DNA of 48,907 nt from assembly GCA_000697665.1 (NCBI GenBank), contig KL197758.1, positions 8,475-57,381 of the forward strand. The letters run 5' to 3'. Below, one piece after another: positions 46,117 to 48,907 of the stretch. The translations under genes were made by a program, and so were the position numbers. The stretch comes from Jaapia argillacea MUCL 33604. Taxonomy: Eukaryota > Basidiomycota > Agaricomycetes > Jaapiales > Jaapiaceae. Under the pieces are notes generated by a model that was not told the DNA's origin, ran no database searches, and was given only the letters and a program-made list of their open reading frames with translations. Each line of letters starts with the position of its first letter. The stretch's first letter is position 1.

Positions 46117-47480
46117 TCAATCCGAATCGTCAAGATCTTCCTCGACTTCTTCGTTACCGTCTCCCCATACTAGTGACCAAGTAAAACAGATAATCACGCC
46201 CACGACGTCCACGAGAACGCCTCCCACGCACAACAGACCTGATGAAAGGAGGATTCAGAGACCTGCTCGCCCCATATACGCAATGGTCTGTGTGACTCAC
46301 CGGTCTTGGGAGAAGAACTCGGTATTCTTTCGAATGGAATGGGTTCAGCAAGGTCGAAGGTCGGGCACTCGGAGACTTTCTCCGTTATATTCCCTTCTCC
46401 CCCCTCATTCCACCACTCAGCACACTCTGGATATTCCGCAGGTCTACTAACCGCCCGCGACAGAATACTCCAACATGAATAAATCAAGATCGCACACGAA
46501 GTGATGCCCACAACCGTGGCCACGCAAGGACTGGCAGAGCACGACACTTTAAGAATCCAGCTCGCCTGGGTTAGATCAGAATCCGAGTTCAATGAATCGT
46601 CCTCGTTTGCCCATATCTGAATCAGACATCGAGCCCAGAAGTAGGTCCATCCAGCTGCTACGGAAAGCGCTACTGCATGTAGGGCAACGTTGCAGGCGCC
46701 TTTCAGTCCTATATATTCGGGGTCAGATACTGTTTGCACAATATTCAGGATTGACTTTACACCCACCGATTCGTGAAAGATTCTGGAAGTAGGGGTAGTA
46801 GTCGGTTCTGAGTAGCAATGGAAGTTTTGCAGGACAGACACGTTCATAAATTGCGATCCAATATAAGCTGAAATAGCACATCAATACGACTCCTCTGGGG
46901 TGTACTTAGGAAGGGACAGACCATAGAGCTGCGACGTCACTGGTTGCCCATTCGATGGCGACCGGCGTGGTCGAGTAATCGAAGTACGTCAAGACTGCTT
47001 TAGCAGCCCCAAATTCCAGGAGCGTGGAGCAGACCAATATATGAAAACCCGAAAGTCGAGGGCGGGATGCCGTTGAAAGCATAAAAAGGTCTCCCTCTTC
47101 CGTAAAGTCTGATGTCCGCGAGATAATGCTGAGAAAATCCCATCCGAACAGCCAGGGCATCCTTGTAGGGTAATATTGTTCGCAGAGGCCCAGCAAATAT
47201 ATGCTGTGGGAAGTGATTTAGGGTTGGTAACCGGAGAAAATTAAATTTGTACTCACCAAAGCGCAACGAAGGCGAAGATCGTCCATTCAAACGATGTGGA
47301 TATGGGGTGCTCGCCAAGGTACACCGTGGCAGATTTCCAGATTCCAAAGCTTGCTATCAGCAGACTCACAAGAATGCGATAACCAGTCACTCTGGGTCGT
47401 GAGAGGTCGTAATGGTCATTAAAACGGGTCAGGACTTCGGACGGAAGTCCTAAAGAGATGTCGTTCGATTTCGTGGCCAT
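46117..47480 (-). CDS. Multi-pass membrane protein, uncharacterised
   Basis: Five exons (47480-47257, 47203-46922, 46867-46767, 46708-46301, 46238-46117) close exactly to 378 aa. About eight hydrophobic segments are visible, including ILVSLLIASFGIW, TIFAFVALWCIYLLGL, LEFGAAKAVLTYF, VAALWCLYWIAIYE, VALHAVALSVAAGWTYFW, CVATVVGITSCAILIYSCW and LLCVGGVLVDVVGVIICF. An acidic tail follows. The first half looks duplicated: FEWTIFAFVALWCIYLLGL and IEWATSDVAALWCLYWIAI, both followed by an E-x-[YV]-x-P motif at the exon junctions. The start is the ATG of MATKSNDISLG. I do not recognise a named family and assign no transport role. Confidence 0.66.
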
Positions 47481-47825
47481 AGACAGATGGGTGGAAAGAC
47501 TGGAAATCGCGCCACGGCACACTATAAGACAGGTACAGTGGCCAGCGTCTACCATCAGCTGGTGAAATCACAGACAGATTCCTGCACAGCACCTTGATAG
47601 ATTGCCGCTCACACGTCAATTCAGATACTTACGACGCATTGTCGACCGAGCATTGCCAGGCCGATGGGAGGTTACAGACTTACCGCGCTTCACAGCTTTG
47701 TGGCCGAGAATAGACCTATCCTCGGAATCAAACTTAAGCTTTAGAGTTTGGGTGCCAGTTGGTCGTTTTCACGCACGTCGACGACCACCTGCGAAGCAGA
47801 GGTTATGTAGCGGGGTCAGAAAGTG

Positions 47826-48317
47826 TCAATGTTGTACCTCCACACCAACCTTCCGAACCGAAACATATCCAGTCCAGTACTCGCCATCCACGCGGGCACG
47901 TATGTTATACTTTGTGCATCGCCACATGAACTCTCGGTCCTTTTCGTTGGATGGGACAGCTTCTGAGCTGGAACAATAACCAATGACCATCAGCCTGAGT
48001 ACACCGGTGCGGGAAACACGACAGTTGACGTGATATAAGAGGCTGTTCGTCACCTCTGCGAGTCCTAGTCCCATCTACGAATAGCGCCAGACGGTTGCGT
48101 TTCAATGTGAATAACGAATGCCCAGAAGATAGCACGATGAATGCATGCCAGCCGTTGACTCCGAGTTGTCTCGTTCATGTAGGACTAATTTGGAGTGAAA
48201 GCCTGGTGGAGGGTTTTCCATCAAGTAAATGAGTGTGCTTGAGAGCATCTTTACTTGAACCAACTCATGTCCATGCGAGTCTAACACTTGCCCTTGCATA
48301 CCCTTCAACTTGAACAC
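47826..48317 (-). CDS. Uncharacterised protein, partial model
   Basis: Two minus-strand exon-like stretches. The upstream one encodes VFKLKGMQGQVLDSHGHELV, then LIYLMENPPPGFHSKLVLHE. The downstream one (about 48000-47826) encodes SEAVPSNEKDREFMWRC, then TKYNIRARVDGEYWTGYV. The second resembles the exon at 45772-46035. The 5' exon and the exact splice sites are unresolved. The alternation of beta-rich segments is faintly like LURP-one/tubby-like folds, but I would not assign that family. Confidence 0.3.
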
Positions 48318-48719
48318 CTTCTTCGCTCCGTCTGGTGGCTTGAATCAACGAACCCATATCCCATGCTGAGTCTTGGCGGCTCGGGATGCGATGCAGAGAC
48401 AGGAGGATATTTGAGATCGGGTTTGGTTTGGACGCGTGGAACGAGGAAGTCAGGAAGGTGACGGAAGACAGATATGACGGTTCATTTGCACAAAAAATAG
48501 TTTCCGCGCCCCGCGTAATAAATCCTACGCGCGCTGTATGAACTCGAGCGCGCTGTTTCCACCACACTAAAAATTCTTGAAGTCTCATCCTCCGAGACAC
48601 TGCTGACCCCTTTGGGTGGTCAATTATATCGAAGTTGTCTGACTATCCAATTGAGAATGATATGATATTTATGACACTATGCTACACATCATAATTGGAA
48701 TCAACAAACAGATACTTAG

Positions 48720-48907
48720 TTGGAGGGGATAGGGTGGATGGAGGGGGAGAAAGTGGAGGAGGAAGGTGGGCATAGAGGTAGGGAGGATGGGGATGAGGAT
48801 GGGGATGGAGAGGGAGAGGGGGAGGATGGGGGTAGGGGAGGAGAGGGGGAGGGAGGAGAGGGGGGAAGGGGGAGGGAGGAGAGGGGGAGGGAGGAGAGAG
48901 GGGGGGG
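48720..48907. repeat. Purine-rich (G/GA) low-complexity tract at the window end
   Basis: From about 48720 the plus strand is almost entirely G and A, built of GGGGGAGG and GAGGGAGGAGA-like units with a few T, ending in GGGGGGG. It may form G-quadruplex or triplex DNA and is a likely contig-breaking repeat. Confidence 0.85.

Overview
The window is nuclear DNA from a filamentous basidiomycete, most probably an Agaricomycete (mushroom-forming fungus); I cannot name the species. The evidence is many short GT-AG introns (about 38-83 bp), several STE3-type pheromone receptors, CaaX-box pheromone precursors, and F-box, BTB, NmrA-like and MAPEG genes of typical basidiomycete form. All gene models are hand-spliced. 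Their phases and total lengths close to whole codons for every model with complete exons listed, except the frameshifted last receptor.

The core is a B-type (pheromone/receptor, P/R) mating-type region with seven STE3-like receptor genes, R1-R7, and three lipopeptide pheromone precursor genes, P1-P3. From 5.7 to 15 kb the order is R1 (-), P1 (+), R2 (+), P2 (+), R3 (-), P3 (+). R1/P1 and R3/P3 are divergent pairs. Their shared promoters, and the region upstream of P2, carry clusters of ACAATGG/CCATTGT boxes that look like HMG-factor pheromone-response elements. R4 (29.7 kb) and the R5-R6-R7 run (35.3-41.7 kb) lie downstream with no visible pheromone gene, and may be mating-type-like receptors outside the mating specificity. 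R7 appears broken by one extra G in a G run. Intron architecture divides the receptors into two families: R2/R3/R4 and R1/R5/R6/R7.

Other regions: 0-5.2 kb holds a small pseudokinase-like gene, an uncharacterised coiled-coil gene and a complete eight-exon MAPEG gene. 15.6-18.6 kb holds a divergent pair of paralogous cysteine-rich single-pass membrane proteins with the same five-exon structure. 18.6-22.4 kb has no convincing gene. 22.4-24.1 kb holds a HAD-like/class II terpene cyclase fusion with a DxDTT motif (drimane-synthase type). 24.8-28.4 kb holds a membrane/coiled-coil gene and an F-box gene. 32.0-34.0 kb contains an assembly gap of Ns flanked by short inverted-repeat-rich DNA. 42.2-48.4 kb holds an NmrA-like oxidoreductase, a BTB/POZ protein, a multi-pass membrane protein and two related unknown exons. 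The window ends in a purine-rich low-complexity tract.

As a system, isoprenylated pheromones made from P1-P3 would be sensed by non-self STE3 receptors coupled to the G-protein/MAPK mating pathway, with HMG factors feeding back on the same promoters. The remaining genes look like linked passengers.
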